Counted from the stretch's first letter, positions 1 to 8,858 are shown. The stretch is 64,000 nucleotides of DNA from Alphaproteobacteria bacterium (GCA_019635875.1 JAHBYP010000011.1:85724-149723), one strand, 5' to 3'. Translations and numbers: made by a program. Notes: generated by a model from the letters alone, not told the origin.

Positions 1-622
1 GGCGCGGCGCCAGCGACAGCAGCGCCTCGCGGGCGCGCGCGAGGAAGGCCTCGCGCGTCTCCTCGGGCCGCAACGTCAGCGGCGCGCCGAAGGTGACGGT
101 GCAGAGCAGCGGGATGGGCAGGAACTCGCCCTTGGGCAGCACACGGTTGAGGTTGGCGATCCACACCGGCACGCATTCGACGTCCGGCCGCATATGCGCC
201 AGCCAGAACAGGCCGTTGCGCAGCGGCAGCAGCTTCTGGTCGGTCATGTTGCGGGTGCCCTCGGGGAAGACGATCAGCGAGGAGCCCTCCTCGAGCGCCG
301 CGCGCATGCGCTCGACCGCCTCGCGCCCGCCGCCCGTCCGCGGGATGGTGACGGCGCGGAAGACGCGGTCGACCACCCAGCGCCGCGCCTTCGTGGCGTA
401 CCAGTAATCCTCGCCGGCGATCGGCCGCGTCGTGCGCCGGATGGCGCGCGGCAGCGAGGCCCACAGCAGCACGAAATCGCCATGGCTGGTATGGTTGGCG
501 AAATAGACGCGCTGGCGGATCTCCGGCGCGCAGCCCTGCCACAGCGGCCGCGCGCCGGTGGCCAGTCGCGCCGCCTCGATGACCAGCGTGGCGGCGGCTT
601 CTTCGAGGAACGTGCGCTGCAT
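1..622 (-). CDS. Lysophospholipid acyltransferase family protein (partial, C-terminus outside window)
   Basis: Translated from the CAT at 620-622, the product carries the glycerolipid acyltransferase motifs: NHTSHGD (NHx4D catalytic box) near residue 43 and FPEGTR near residue 119. It would transfer an acyl chain to a lysophospholipid or glycerol phosphate at the inner membrane. The reading frame stays open to base 1, so the 3' end is missing. The start codon shares one base with the stop of the upstream gene (TGATG), which indicates translational coupling. Its neighbours are a PAP2 phosphatase and a CDP-alcohol transferase, so a role in the same lipid pathway is likely. The acceptor lipid is unknown. 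Confidence 0.88.
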   Translation of the reverse strand, partial: MQRTFLEEAAATLVIEAARLATGARPLWQGCAPEIRQRVYFANHTSHGDFVLLWASLPRAIRRTTRPIAGEDYWYATKARRWVVDRVFRAVTIPRTGGGREAVERMRAALEEGSSLIVFPEGTRNMTDQKLLPLRNGLFWLAHMRPDVECVPVWIANLNRVLPKGEFLPIPLLCTVTFGAPLTLRPEETREAFLARAREALLSLAPR

Positions 623-1038
623 CAGATCGCCGCCATCCACCCGGCGCCGAGCAGCGCCGCGACCTGCAGTATGGCGGCGACCGCCTGCAGGCGCAGCAGG
701 CGCAGGCAGCCTCTGGAGCGATCGGCCATCGGCCGGCCGGCGCGCTCCGCCCCCGCCAGGCCCAGGGCCGCGAGCGCCGCGTCGAAACGCGAGGCGCCGT
801 CCTGGTGACCGGCCATGCGGCGCAGGGCGGCAGCGTCGAAGCCCACGCGCAGCGCCAGCAGCGTCTCGGCCAGGCCGAGCGCGACGGAGACCGAGATGGC
901 CACGAGCACGATGGCCGGCGGCTTCGACAGCAGCGACAGGACGGGCACGGCGATCGCGCCCGCCACGGTGAGCGGTCCGGCGATGCCGTGGATCAGGCGG
1001 CCCTGGTCGAGCAGGTCGGCCAGCGTCTCCTCGCTCAT
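622..1038 (-). CDS. Small membrane protein of the lipid cluster
   Basis: The gene encodes 138 residues starting MSEETLADLLDQG. There are two hydrophobic segments near residues 18-55 (IAGPLTVAGAIAVPVLSLL and IVLVAISVSVALGLAE) and a third at the C-terminus (VAAILQVAALLGAGWMAAI), so it is probably an inner-membrane protein. The start overlaps the stop of the PAP2/phosphatase gene (ATGA at 1035-1038), and its own stop overlaps the acyltransferase start. I recognise no catalytic motif. The coupling suggests an accessory subunit of the phospholipid-modifying enzymes, but that rests on position alone. Confidence 0.8.
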   Translation of the reverse strand: MSEETLADLLDQGRLIHGIAGPLTVAGAIAVPVLSLLSKPPAIVLVAISVSVALGLAETLLALRVGFDAAALRRMAGHQDGASRFDAALAALGLAGAERAGRPMADRSRGCLRLLRLQAVAAILQVAALLGAGWMAAI

Positions 1039-2330
1039 GGCGCCGCCACGGCCGGCACGAACGCGCCGGCATCGAGCATGATGCGCGGCTTGGCGGCGCG
1101 CACCATCGCCACCGCCTGGGCCGCGTCGGCGGCGCGGCCGCTTTGCAGCAGCCAGGCGGCGATCGCGGCGGCGCTGCGGCCATAGCCCAGGGCGCAGACC
1201 ACCAGCACCGGACCGTCGCGGCGCAGCGCCTCGATCGCCGCCGCCGCCCGCTCCAGCGCCGCGCGCTCGAGCGGCACGAGATCGAGGGTGGGATGGGCGT
1301 GGACGATTTCCAGCCCGCGCGGTGCCGGCAGCTCGGCGCAGAGATCGACGACGCGCCGCGTCGGCAGCGCCGCGAGCTCGTGCCGAAGCGGCATGCGGCC
1401 GATCCAGACGCCGTCGGCGACATGCACCGCCGGAGGATCGCGCCGCGTCCACAGACGCGCGTTGATCCAGGCGCCGACGCGATAGGGCAGGAAGAGCAGC
1501 CACGCCGCCACGCCCTGCCGGCCGTCGCCGCCCTTCTGGAAGGCCGCGGCGCCGAGCAGGGCGTAGGCGGCGCCGACGAGGGCGAGCGACAGGGCCGGCC
1601 ACAGCAGCCAGTATCCCGCGCCGCCCAGCGCCAGCGCCGCGGCAGCGGTGGCGATGGCCGCGAGCGAGTAGCGCAGCGCCAGCACGCGGCGGCGCGGGAT
1701 CGGCGTGAGGACCGGGCGATGCAGCGGCGAGCGCGCGTGCCACGGCCAGAGCCACAGGACCAGCACGCCCAGCAGCGCGCCGGTCGGCAGGTCGATGAAG
1801 TGATGCTGCCAGGTCGTCAGCACCGAGGCCGCGACGATCGCGAACCACAGATGGATCAGCCAGCGCCAGCGCGGGCCGACATGGCGGGCGTAGAAATCGG
1901 CCAGCACCACCGACAGCGCGACGTGCAGCGAGGGCGCCTGGTTGAACGGCTTGTCGAAGCCGCCCAGCACCTCGAACAGGAAGCCGGGCACGCCGTCGAC
2001 CAGCGGCCGCTCGAAGGTCATGCGCAGCGGGAAGAGCACGAAGCAGAGCACCGCGACGATCTGCGCCGTCAGCAGGCGGCGCACCTGGATGGCGAGTTCC
2101 TCCTCGTCGCGGCAGACGAAGAACGAGGCGGCGTAGAAGGCGTTGATCGACCAGTACGGCAGGATGCTCCAGGCGAGGAACGGGATGTGGCGCTCCCAGT
2201 CGAGCACGACAAAGCCGACATCGCTGCGCCGGCTGGCGAGCCAATTGGCGCCGCCATAGCTGGCGTAGAAGAACACCGCCGTGATCGCCAGCCACAGCAG
2301 CGCCTTGCGCCAGGGACGGGTGGTCATCAT
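1035..2330 (-). CDS. PAP2 / dual-specificity phosphatase fusion protein (YnbD-like)
   Basis: A 431-residue protein. The N-terminal half is a multi-pass PAP2 phosphatase domain, with membrane segments and PSLHVALS plus an H-x6-D-x3-G element (HFIDLPTGALLG). The last 130 or so residues form a dual-specificity phosphatase domain with the CX5R loop CALGYGR near residue 380. This two-domain layout is that of E. coli YnbD. It should dephosphorylate a lipid phosphate at the membrane, and the cytosolic domain may act on a phosphoinositide-like or protein substrate. ATG at 2330 is preferred because longer starts run into the palindromic repeat upstream. It is translationally coupled to the next gene. 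Confidence 0.88.
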   Translation of the reverse strand: MMTTRPWRKALLWLAITAVFFYASYGGANWLASRRSDVGFVVLDWERHIPFLAWSILPYWSINAFYAASFFVCRDEEELAIQVRRLLTAQIVAVLCFVLFPLRMTFERPLVDGVPGFLFEVLGGFDKPFNQAPSLHVALSVVLADFYARHVGPRWRWLIHLWFAIVAASVLTTWQHHFIDLPTGALLGVLVLWLWPWHARSPLHRPVLTPIPRRRVLALRYSLAAIATAAAALALGGAGYWLLWPALSLALVGAAYALLGAAAFQKGGDGRQGVAAWLLFLPYRVGAWINARLWTRRDPPAVHVADGVWIGRMPLRHELAALPTRRVVDLCAELPAPRGLEIVHAHPTLDLVPLERAALERAAAAIEALRRDGPVLVVCALGYGRSAAAIAAWLLQSGRAADAAQAVAMVRAAKPRIMLDAGAFVPAVAAP

Positions 2331-2337
2331 GAACCTG

Positions 2338-2461
2338 CCTTCCCCCGGAGGGGGAAGGTGCCCGAAGGGCGGAAGGGGGATGTCGAAGACGGACACCGAT
2401 TTCGTTGCGGCATCCCCCTTCCGTCGCGCTGCGCGCGCCACCTTCCCCCTCCGGGGGAAGG
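2338..2461. repeat. Palindromic intergenic repeat, family A (copy 1)
   Basis: Both ends carry inverted copies of CCTTCCCCCGGAGGGGGAAGG, which is itself palindromic. Between them is a second inverted pair (GGAAGGGGGATG / CATCCCCCTTCC) around a variable centre. The element fills the gap between two leftward genes of the same cluster. Near-identical copies lie at 9432-9554 and 20157-20279, with a half copy at 5080-5137. It would fold into a long hairpin in RNA. Confidence 0.9.
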
Positions 2462-2478
2462 ATGAGTTGTGTCCCCAC

Positions 2479-4230
2479 TCACGCCGCACCCCGCCTGCGC
2501 GCGAGGCTGACGGTGAAGATGCCCCAGCCGTCGATGCGCTGGTCGATCTTCTCGAAGCCGGCCTCGGCGACGAGCTGGTCCATCTCCTCCTGGGTGCGGC
2601 GGCGCATCACCCAGGCCTGACCCTGGCGATGGCTGGTCAGCGCACGCGCGATCAGCTCGAGCTGCGGATGCCAGGGCTGGCCGGTGTAGACGAGATAGCC
2701 GCCCTCGGGGATGGCGCTGGCCATGCCGGCCAGCGAGCGGCGCACCAGCTCGTTCTCGGGGAACAGTTCGTAGAGACCCGAAACGATGCCCAGGGTCGGC
2801 GCCGGGTCGATACCCTGGAAGCTGGCGGTCGAGAACGCGTCGGCCTGCACGAAACGGGCGACGTCCTGCAATGCTTTGCTATGGATGAGCTTCTGACCCG
2901 CCTCGACATTGATCGGGCTGTAGTCGCGCAGCAGGATCGAGTCCGGACGCTGCACGCCCTCGGTCAGCGCCTCCAGCACGTAGCGGCCGTGGCCGGCGGC
3001 GATGTCGAGGATGTGCACCGGACGGCCCTGCTCGCGCAGCCTGGCCATGGCCGCGCGGATCATCTCCTCGGCATGCACCTTGCGCTGGCGGATGCCGCGC
3101 CACCCGATCGAGTACAGGTAGATCCTGTCGACCAGCCGGCCGATCGGCCCCAGCCCTTCCGGCGTATTGCGATAGACATAGTCGAGGCTCGAGCCGGAAT
3201 CGAAGCCGGTCCGGTGGCCGACCTTGATGCCGCGCGAGAACAGCCCGCCGACCTTCAGCCAGAAGCGCGTCATCGCCCAGTAGATGCCGCGCGCGGTGCC
3301 CAGCGACAGCGGCGTCGCGAGACGATCGGCCTCGTCGCGCGTGTGGCCCCACCGATCAGCCTCGAGCAGCGACGGGCGGCCGGGCTTCTCGAAGAAGCGA
3401 TCGAGGATGAAGCGGCGCGCATGGCCCACGGCCGAGGAGCGGTCCCGCTCGCCCAGGGTGTCGTGATAGAAGCCAGGCAGCACGCGGCGCTCCTTGGTTG
3501 GCGTGCCGAGCTCCTCGAAGAATTTGTGCTGCGGTCCGGCATGCACCACCCAGTCGGCGCCGGAGATCAGCACCTGTGTCGGCACGGTGATGGCACGGGC
3601 GTCGGCCACCACGCGCTCGGCCGCCTCGTAGAGCTGGGTGAGGATCTTCACCGAGATGGCGCGCGTCACCAGCTCGTCGGTCTCGTAGGACGCGATGCGC
3701 TCGGGATCGTGGGTCAGCAGCCTGGGCTTGACGTAGCTGTTGACGAAGCGGCCCGGCCACAGGCTCTCCAGCAGCTTCAGCGCCGGGCGCGCGAAGGGCA
3801 CGTAGAGCTTTACCTTGAACGCGGGCGACGCCAGCACCATGCAGCGGATGCGCGGCGCGTAGTCGTGCGCCCAGGTCGCCGCCAGCACGGCGCCGACGCT
3901 CTGCGCCACCACCGCCATGTCCTGCGCGGCGATGCCGTAGGTCGCCGCGATATGCTCGACGAAGACCTGCAGGTCGCGCACCGAGGCCGCGAAGCTCGGG
4001 CTGTCGCCGCGCGCACCCGGCGAACAGCCGTGGCCGCGCGCGTCCCAGGCGAAGAAGGCGAAGTCCTGGAGGTCGAGCTCGTCGGCCAAGTGCGCGACGC
4101 GGCCGGAATGCTCGTGCCCGCGATGCAGCAGGATGACGGCACCGCGCGGCGTGCCCTCCGCCGGCCAGTGGCGGTAGAACAGCGCGACGCCGTCATGGGT
4201 GGCAAACGTCTTTTCCTGCGCGATGCGCAT
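2479..4230 (-). CDS. Bifunctional alpha/beta-hydrolase / SAM methyltransferase (YnbC-like)
   Basis: About 583 residues. Residues 1-290 form an alpha/beta-hydrolase fold, with HRGHEHSGR near the oxyanion region, the nucleophile elbow AQSVGA and a late HD (GFYHD). The second half contains a class I SAM-binding motif, HILDIAAGHGRYVLEAL. This fusion, beside a CDP-alcohol transferase and a PAP2/DSP protein, is the E. coli YnbC arrangement. The hydrolase probably acts on a lysolipid and the methyltransferase on a lipid head group, but neither is proven. The ATG at 4230 has a GAGG five bases upstream and is preferred over a GTG at 4245. Confidence 0.9.
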   Translation of the reverse strand: MRIAQEKTFATHDGVALFYRHWPAEGTPRGAVILLHRGHEHSGRVAHLADELDLQDFAFFAWDARGHGCSPGARGDSPSFAASVRDLQVFVEHIAATYGIAAQDMAVVAQSVGAVLAATWAHDYAPRIRCMVLASPAFKVKLYVPFARPALKLLESLWPGRFVNSYVKPRLLTHDPERIASYETDELVTRAISVKILTQLYEAAERVVADARAITVPTQVLISGADWVVHAGPQHKFFEELGTPTKERRVLPGFYHDTLGERDRSSAVGHARRFILDRFFEKPGRPSLLEADRWGHTRDEADRLATPLSLGTARGIYWAMTRFWLKVGGLFSRGIKVGHRTGFDSGSSLDYVYRNTPEGLGPIGRLVDRIYLYSIGWRGIRQRKVHAEEMIRAAMARLREQGRPVHILDIAAGHGRYVLEALTEGVQRPDSILLRDYSPINVEAGQKLIHSKALQDVARFVQADAFSTASFQGIDPAPTLGIVSGLYELFPENELVRRSLAGMASAIPEGGYLVYTGQPWHPQLELIARALTSHRQGQAWVMRRRTQEEMDQLVAEAGFEKIDQRIDGWGIFTVSLARRRGAA

Positions 4231-4258
4231 GGTGGCCTCGGGCACTTTCTATCGTTGG

Positions 4259-4870
4259 CTATGGTTTCGCCGATGCCAGGCCGGCTCGGACGCGGTTGAC
4301 GATGTTCCAGGCAATCAGCACCGAGACCACCGCCCATAGCAATCCGAGCCAGTCCGGCGTCGCGCCGCCCAGCCCGACCCAGGCGCCCAGCGCGCCGAAG
4401 ACCAGCGCGCGGTCGCTCTTGCCCATCGGCCCGTCGTAGCGGCGCTCGCCGCCCACCATGGTGCCCAGCACACCGGCGAACTCGCTCATTGTGGCGAGGA
4501 AGACGACCGCGCCGACGCCCGGCAGCCCCCATGGAATGCCATGGATGAACGGGATGTAGAGCGCGGCGTCGGCCACGACATCGCAAAGCTCGTTGAGATA
4601 GGCGCCCAGCGCGCTCTTCTGCCCGAACTCGCGCGCCAGCATGCCGTCGGCGGCGTTCAGCGCCATGCGGACCAGGAACCAGGCCGGGATCAGCAGGAAG
4701 AGCCAGGGCATCGCCCTGCCCCACACGAGCGCCATGACGCCCACGGCGATCGAGCCCAGCGCCGCCGCCACGGTCACCTGATTGGCGCGCACCCCCGCCC
4801 GCGCCAGCCCGCCGACCATCGGCCGCAGCAGCGCCTGGAAGCGCGGCTTGAGCGCGTACAGCGAGGTCAT
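4259..4870 (-). CDS. CDP-alcohol phosphatidyltransferase family protein (YnbA-like)
   Basis: A 203-residue integral membrane enzyme that should transfer a phosphatidyl group from a CDP-activated lipid to an alcohol. The family signature is present as DG-ML-AR-x8-G-AYL-N-ELC-D near residues 74-96. The third acidic position is Asn instead of Asp, which agrees with what I recall of the YnbA branch. Several hydrophobic helices flank the motif. The gene heads the leftward cluster, 28 bases upstream of the hydrolase/methyltransferase start. The product lipid is unknown. A CdsA-like partner (ynbB in E. coli) is not in the window and could lie beyond base 1. Confidence 0.88.
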   Translation of the reverse strand: MTSLYALKPRFQALLRPMVGGLARAGVRANQVTVAAALGSIAVGVMALVWGRAMPWLFLLIPAWFLVRMALNAADGMLAREFGQKSALGAYLNELCDVVADAALYIPFIHGIPWGLPGVGAVVFLATMSEFAGVLGTMVGGERRYDGPMGKSDRALVFGALGAWVGLGGATPDWLGLLWAVVSVLIAWNIVNRVRAGLASAKP

Positions 4871-5005
4871 AATTTAACACCGTTCATAATGAGTGAGCAC
4901 ATACTCTTTTTCCTGTGTTCGGACAAGCGGGGATTTTTTCAGGACGCAGTACGGGGGGCTCCGGATGGGGACATATCCGGAGCCTAACGGCTTGAATTCA
5001 CCTGT

Positions 5006-5030
5006 CCATTTCCGCCCCTACGGTTGGCAG
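5006..5030 (-). promoter_or_regulatory. Outlying copy of the phage-region promoter-like motif
   Basis: Read on the minus strand this is CCAACCGTAGGGGCGGAAATGG. It matches the core of the motif found upstream of virion genes (ACCGTAGGGGTGGAAAT) at all but one position. It lies 135 bases upstream of the phosphatidyltransferase gene, oriented toward it, and is the only copy seen outside the prophage. Function is inferred from similarity only. Confidence 0.4.
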
Positions 5031-5079
5031 GGCGCAGCGCGACGCGCTCACGGAAAGGAATGTTAAAGGCGAAGGTAGG

Positions 5080-5137
5080 AGTCCGTCATCGACATCCCCC
5101 TTCCGCCCTTCGGGCACCTTCCCCCTCCGGGGGAAGG
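5080..5137. repeat. Palindromic repeat family A, half copy
   Basis: Only the right half of the family A element is present: the CATCCCCCTTCC arm followed by the terminal CCTTCCCCCTCCGGGGGAAGG. It lies directly 3' of the CoA-transferase stop. Confidence 0.8.
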
Positions 5138-5147
5138 AATTGAAGCA

Positions 5148-6359
5148 TCAGATGATCTTGCGCGCCTTCAGATCGGCGATCTGCTCCTTGCTGTAGCCGA
5201 TCGCGAGCAGCGCCTGCTCGTTGTGCTCGCCCAACTCGGGAGCGATGCCGGGCCTGGCCGGCGTCTCGGAGAACTGCCAGGGCGTGCCGTGCACCTTCAG
5301 GCTCTTGCCGAGCTTGGGGTACTCGACATGCGTGACGTAGCCGTTGGCGATCACGTCGGGGTCGTTCGACGCCTCGAGCAAGGTGTTGATCGGCGCCGAG
5401 ACGATGTCTGCGTCGCGCAGCTTCTTGACCCAGACGTCGCGCGAGCCGGTGGCGAACAGGCTGTCGAGCAGCGCGAGCAGCTCGATGCGCTTGTCGTCGT
5501 TGTCGATGATGACGCCGAGATTCTCGAAGCCGGCCTCCTTGATGCGCTCGTGGAATCCCAGGCCCTTCATCGCGTCGGCCCAGTTCTCCGGCCCGGTGAG
5601 CTGGAAGACCAGCGGCTTGCCGTCCTTGTCGTTGAAGCTGGCGCTGATGCCGGGCCGCGCCGGCGTGCCGGTGATGCGCGCCTGGCCGGTGACCGGATTC
5701 TGATTGCGCCACATCGTCGTAGTGAAGGTCCAGCCCATCAGGCGGATCACCGCGCCGAGCAGCGACAGCTCGATCTTCTGCCCCTGCCCCGTGGCGCGCG
5801 CATGCGTCAGCGCCGCCAGCGCGCCGCCGAAGGCCAGCATGGCGCAGCTCTCGTCGGCCACCGAGGCGATGCCGGTGCGCATCGGCAGGCCGGGCATCGA
5901 GTAGGCCTCGGCGATGCCGCCCAGCGCCTGCGCCATCGAATCGGTGCCGGGCAGATGGCCGTTCGGGCCCTTGGTGCCGTAACCGGAGATCGAGACGTAG
6001 ACCAGCCTCGGGTTGATCTTGCGCAGCTCCTCGTAGCCGAAGCCGTTGCGCTCGGCCGCGCTGGGCCGGAAGTTCTGGCCGAAGATGTCGGCCTCGGCGA
6101 CCAGCTTGTGCAGGATGGCGCGGCCCTCGGGCTCCTTGAGGTTCAGGGTGACGCTCTTCACGCCGCGATTGTTGGTCTCGAAGAAGGTGCTGGCCATGCC
6201 GGGCAGCACGGTCATGCGCCGCGAGCCGTCGCCGCCGTCGGGCGTCTCGATCTTGATCACGTCGGCGCCGAGATCGGCCATCAGCATGTAGGGCACGGTT
6301 CCCGCCTGTGCCGTCGAGCACGACACGACCTTGACGCCCTGCAACGGACCATGCGGCAT
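5148..6359 (-). CDS. CaiB/BaiF (family III) CoA-transferase
   Basis: A 403-residue cytosolic enzyme that moves CoA between carboxylic acids. The N-terminal GVKVVSCSTAQAGTVPYMLMADLGADVIKIE is the family's first Rossmann strand and helix. The catalytic aspartate is expected in PGTDSMAQALGG, near residue 144. The length is normal for the family. A strong ribosome site, GGAGGAG, precedes the ATG at 6359. It is the last gene of a leftward transport block that starts with a peptide-type binding protein, so it may activate an imported carboxylate. The substrate is not predictable from sequence. Confidence 0.9.
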   Translation of the reverse strand: MPHGPLQGVKVVSCSTAQAGTVPYMLMADLGADVIKIETPDGGDGSRRMTVLPGMASTFFETNNRGVKSVTLNLKEPEGRAILHKLVAEADIFGQNFRPSAAERNGFGYEELRKINPRLVYVSISGYGTKGPNGHLPGTDSMAQALGGIAEAYSMPGLPMRTGIASVADESCAMLAFGGALAALTHARATGQGQKIELSLLGAVIRLMGWTFTTTMWRNQNPVTGQARITGTPARPGISASFNDKDGKPLVFQLTGPENWADAMKGLGFHERIKEAGFENLGVIIDNDDKRIELLALLDSLFATGSRDVWVKKLRDADIVSAPINTLLEASNDPDVIANGYVTHVEYPKLGKSLKVHGTPWQFSETPARPGIAPELGEHNEQALLAIGYSKEQIADLKARKII

Positions 6360-6378
6360 ACGGATACTCCTCCCCTTC

Positions 6379-6437
6379 TGTCATTCCGAGCGTAGCGAAG
6401 GATCCTGAAAGGTTCCTCGCTACGCTCGGAATGACAG
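6379..6437. repeat. Palindromic intergenic repeat, family B
   Basis: The inverted arms TGTCATTCCGAGCGTAGCGA and its complement face each other across about 20 bases, between the ATPase and CoA-transferase genes. Similar elements are at 8791, 13846 and 42305, with longer variants at 12791 and 19016. Confidence 0.9.
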
Positions 6438-7409
6438 CTAGTACAAATGACAGGCCACGGCGTGGCCGCGCGTGACGTCGCGCAGCGGCGGCTCCTCCTG
6501 CGAGCAGCGCGGCATGACGTAGGGACAGCGCGTGTGGAAGCGGCAGCCCGAGGGCGGATTGAGCGGCGACGGCACCTCGCCCTTCAGCTCGATCTCCTCG
6601 TCCTGCTGGTTGGCGCGCGCGATCAGCACGGCGGAGAACAGCGCCTTGGTGTAGGGATGGCGCACGTCGTCGAACAGGTCGGGCGTCGGCGCCTTCTCGA
6701 CGATCTTGCCGAGATACATCACCACCGTGTGGTCGGACATGTGCCGGACCGTGGCGAGATCGTGCGCCACCAGCAGGTAGGCGACGTTGCCCTCGGCCTG
6801 GATGTCCTTCAGCAGGTTCATCATCTGCGCGCGGATCGACACGTCGAGCGCCGAGACCGGCTCGTCGAGCACGATCAGCTTGGGCGACGAGGCCAGCGCC
6901 GCCGCCAGCGCCACGCGCTGGCGCTGCCCGCCGGAGAATTCGTGCGGGTATTGCTGCGCCTGGTCGGGCCGCAGGCCGACCTGTTTCAGGAGCTCGGCGA
7001 CGCGCGCGGCGATCTTCTCCTTGTCGCCCCATCTGGTGACGATCAGCGACTCGGCGATGATGCGGCCGGCCGTCATGCGCGGGTTGAGCGACGACCACGG
7101 GTCCTGGAACACCGCCTGCACCTTGGTGCGATAGGATCTCAGGTCGTTGCCCCGCAGGCCGTGGATCGGCTCGCCCTCGAGCAGGATCCGGCCCTCGGTC
7201 GGCTCCTCGAGGTTGAGGATCATGCGCGAGGTCGTGGTCTTGCCGCAGCCGGATTCACCCACGAGACCCAAAGTCTCGCCGGCCCGGATGTCGAAGGAGA
7301 TGTCGTCCACCGCCTTCACATGGCCCAGCGTCCGCGACAGCAGGATGCCCTTGGTGAAGGCGAAGTGCTTGCGCACGTTCTCGACACGCAGCAGCGGTTC
7401 AGCGCTCAT
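6438..7409 (-). CDS. Oligo/dipeptide-type ABC transporter ATP-binding protein (DppF/OppF-like)
   Basis: A 323-residue ATPase with Walker A GESGCGKTT, signature FSGGQRQRVALAAAL, Walker B LIVLDEPVSALD and the C-terminal oligopeptide-family extension (PLNPPSGCRFHTRCPYVMPRC). It would pair with the ATPase at 10859-11845 to power the permeases at 11842-13816. It is separated from them by three TRAP transporter genes. The four-cysteine C-terminal segment is typical of DppD/DppF proteins. Confidence 0.93.
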   Translation of the reverse strand: MSAEPLLRVENVRKHFAFTKGILLSRTLGHVKAVDDISFDIRAGETLGLVGESGCGKTTTSRMILNLEEPTEGRILLEGEPIHGLRGNDLRSYRTKVQAVFQDPWSSLNPRMTAGRIIAESLIVTRWGDKEKIAARVAELLKQVGLRPDQAQQYPHEFSGGQRQRVALAAALASSPKLIVLDEPVSALDVSIRAQMMNLLKDIQAEGNVAYLLVAHDLATVRHMSDHTVVMYLGKIVEKAPTPDLFDDVRHPYTKALFSAVLIARANQQDEEIELKGEVPSPLNPPSGCRFHTRCPYVMPRCSQEEPPLRDVTRGHAVACHLY

Positions 7410-7448
7410 GACGACGAAGAGTGCAGCGAATCGGCATGGCTGTCGACC

Positions 7449-8768
7449 TCAACGGACGCCTGTCAGCACTGCATCGGGCAGCCAGGTGACGATCCTGGGC
7501 TGCCAGACCAGCAGGGTGATGACCAGCAGCTGGATGCCGATGAAGGGCCAGATGCCGAAATACATGTGGCGCAGGGTGATTTCCGGCGGCGCAATGCCGC
7601 GCAGGTAGAAGATCGACGGCGCCATCGGCGGCGTGAGGTAGCCGGTCTGCAGCATCACCAGGAACAGCACGCAGAACCACACCTTGTCGAAGCCCGCCGC
7701 CTCGATCAGTGGCGCGGTGATCGGCACCACCATCAGGATGACCACCAGCGGCTCGAGCATGAAGCCGGCGACGAAGACGATGAACATGACGAGGAACAGC
7801 AGGCCCCACTTGCCGACGGCGAACTCCGCCAGGAACTCCTGCAGGATGATCAGCCCGCCCGAGCCGACGAAGACGGCGGCGAACATCTGGCCGCAGACGA
7901 CGATGGTCAGGATCATCGCCGTGATGCGCACGGTGCGCATGGTGGAGTCGACCAGCACCGTCCAGGACAGCCGCCTGTAGGCCACCGCCAGCAGCACGGT
8001 GCCCAGCGCGCCCGTCGCGGATGCCTCGGTCGGCGTGGCGATGCCGGCCATCATCGAGCCGAGCACGGCGACGATCACCACCACCGGCGGTACCAGCACC
8101 TTGCCGGTGAGCAGCAGCTTGGCGCCCAGCGGGGGCTCGTCGGCCGCTTTCGGCAGGCGCGGGCCGTATTCCGGCTTCAGGGTGCACAGGATCACGATGT
8201 ATATGATGTAGGCCAGCGCCAGCATGAAGCCGGGCACGAACATGCCCAGCATGATGTTGCCGACCGAGGCGCTGGCGACCGGGCCGATGACCACGGCCAG
8301 CACCGAGGGCGGGATGATGGTGCCGAGCGAGCCGCCGGCGCAGATCGTGCCCGAGATCAGGCTCTTCGAGTAGCCGTAGCGCAGCATCGCCGGGATCGCC
8401 AGCAGGCCGACCACCGTCTCGGTGGCGCCGACCACGCCCGAGGTGGCGGCGAAGATCACGCACATCAGCACGGTGCCCACGGCCATGCCGCCGGGCACGC
8501 GCCGCGTCCACATGTGGATGGCGTCGAACAGGCGCGAGGCGATGCCCGAAGCCTGGAACATCGCGCCCATGAAGATGAACAGCGGCACGGCGGCCAGCAC
8601 CTGCGCCGTCGCTGTCTCCTCGATCTTCTGGATGAACTGGTACTGCAGGCCCTCGAGACCGAACGACTGCACGCCGAAGATCACCGCCAGCGACATCATG
8701 GCCAGCGCCACCGGGAAGCCGGTGAGGATGGCGGCGATCAGCGCCGGGAACATCCACAGCGAGCTCAT
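7449..8768 (-). CDS. dctM: TRAP transporter large permease (DctM)
   Basis: A 439-residue, highly hydrophobic protein of the DctM family, with about a dozen predicted membrane segments and the typical GTICAGGSLGTIIPPSV motif. With the small permease and binding protein upstream it forms a Na+- or H+-coupled uptake system for an organic acid. It is the last of three TRAP genes in the order P-Q-M, read leftward. Confidence 0.93.
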   Translation of the reverse strand: MSSLWMFPALIAAILTGFPVALAMMSLAVIFGVQSFGLEGLQYQFIQKIEETATAQVLAAVPLFIFMGAMFQASGIASRLFDAIHMWTRRVPGGMAVGTVLMCVIFAATSGVVGATETVVGLLAIPAMLRYGYSKSLISGTICAGGSLGTIIPPSVLAVVIGPVASASVGNIMLGMFVPGFMLALAYIIYIVILCTLKPEYGPRLPKAADEPPLGAKLLLTGKVLVPPVVVIVAVLGSMMAGIATPTEASATGALGTVLLAVAYRRLSWTVLVDSTMRTVRITAMILTIVVCGQMFAAVFVGSGGLIILQEFLAEFAVGKWGLLFLVMFIVFVAGFMLEPLVVILMVVPITAPLIEAAGFDKVWFCVLFLVMLQTGYLTPPMAPSIFYLRGIAPPEITLRHMYFGIWPFIGIQLLVITLLVWQPRIVTWLPDAVLTGVR

Positions 8769-8790
8769 GCGACGCCGCTCAACGGCCGCC

Positions 8791-8858
8791 TGTCATCCCG
8801 AGCGCAGCGAGGGATCCTTGCGGCCATGAAAGATCCCTCGCTGCGCTCGGGATGACAG
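8791..8858. repeat. Palindromic repeat family B
   Basis: TGTCATCCCGAGCGCAGCGAGGGATC is followed about 15 bases later by its inverted copy. It sits in the dctM-dctQ gap and could form a hairpin in the polycistronic RNA. Confidence 0.9.

Noticed and set aside
1143..2465. Plus-strand frames rich in Arg/Gln/His across the first 16 kb.
   Set aside because: They are reverse-strand shadows of GC-rich genes with well-recognised domains on the minus strand.
622..2478. Long minus-strand open frame of about 618 codons covering the small membrane protein and most of the phosphatase gene.
   Set aside because: It is the 138-residue gene frame extended through the antisense or out-of-frame region of the PAP2/DSP gene. 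The upstream part is Arg/Ala-rich without any domain, while the 1035-2330 frame has clear phosphatase motifs.
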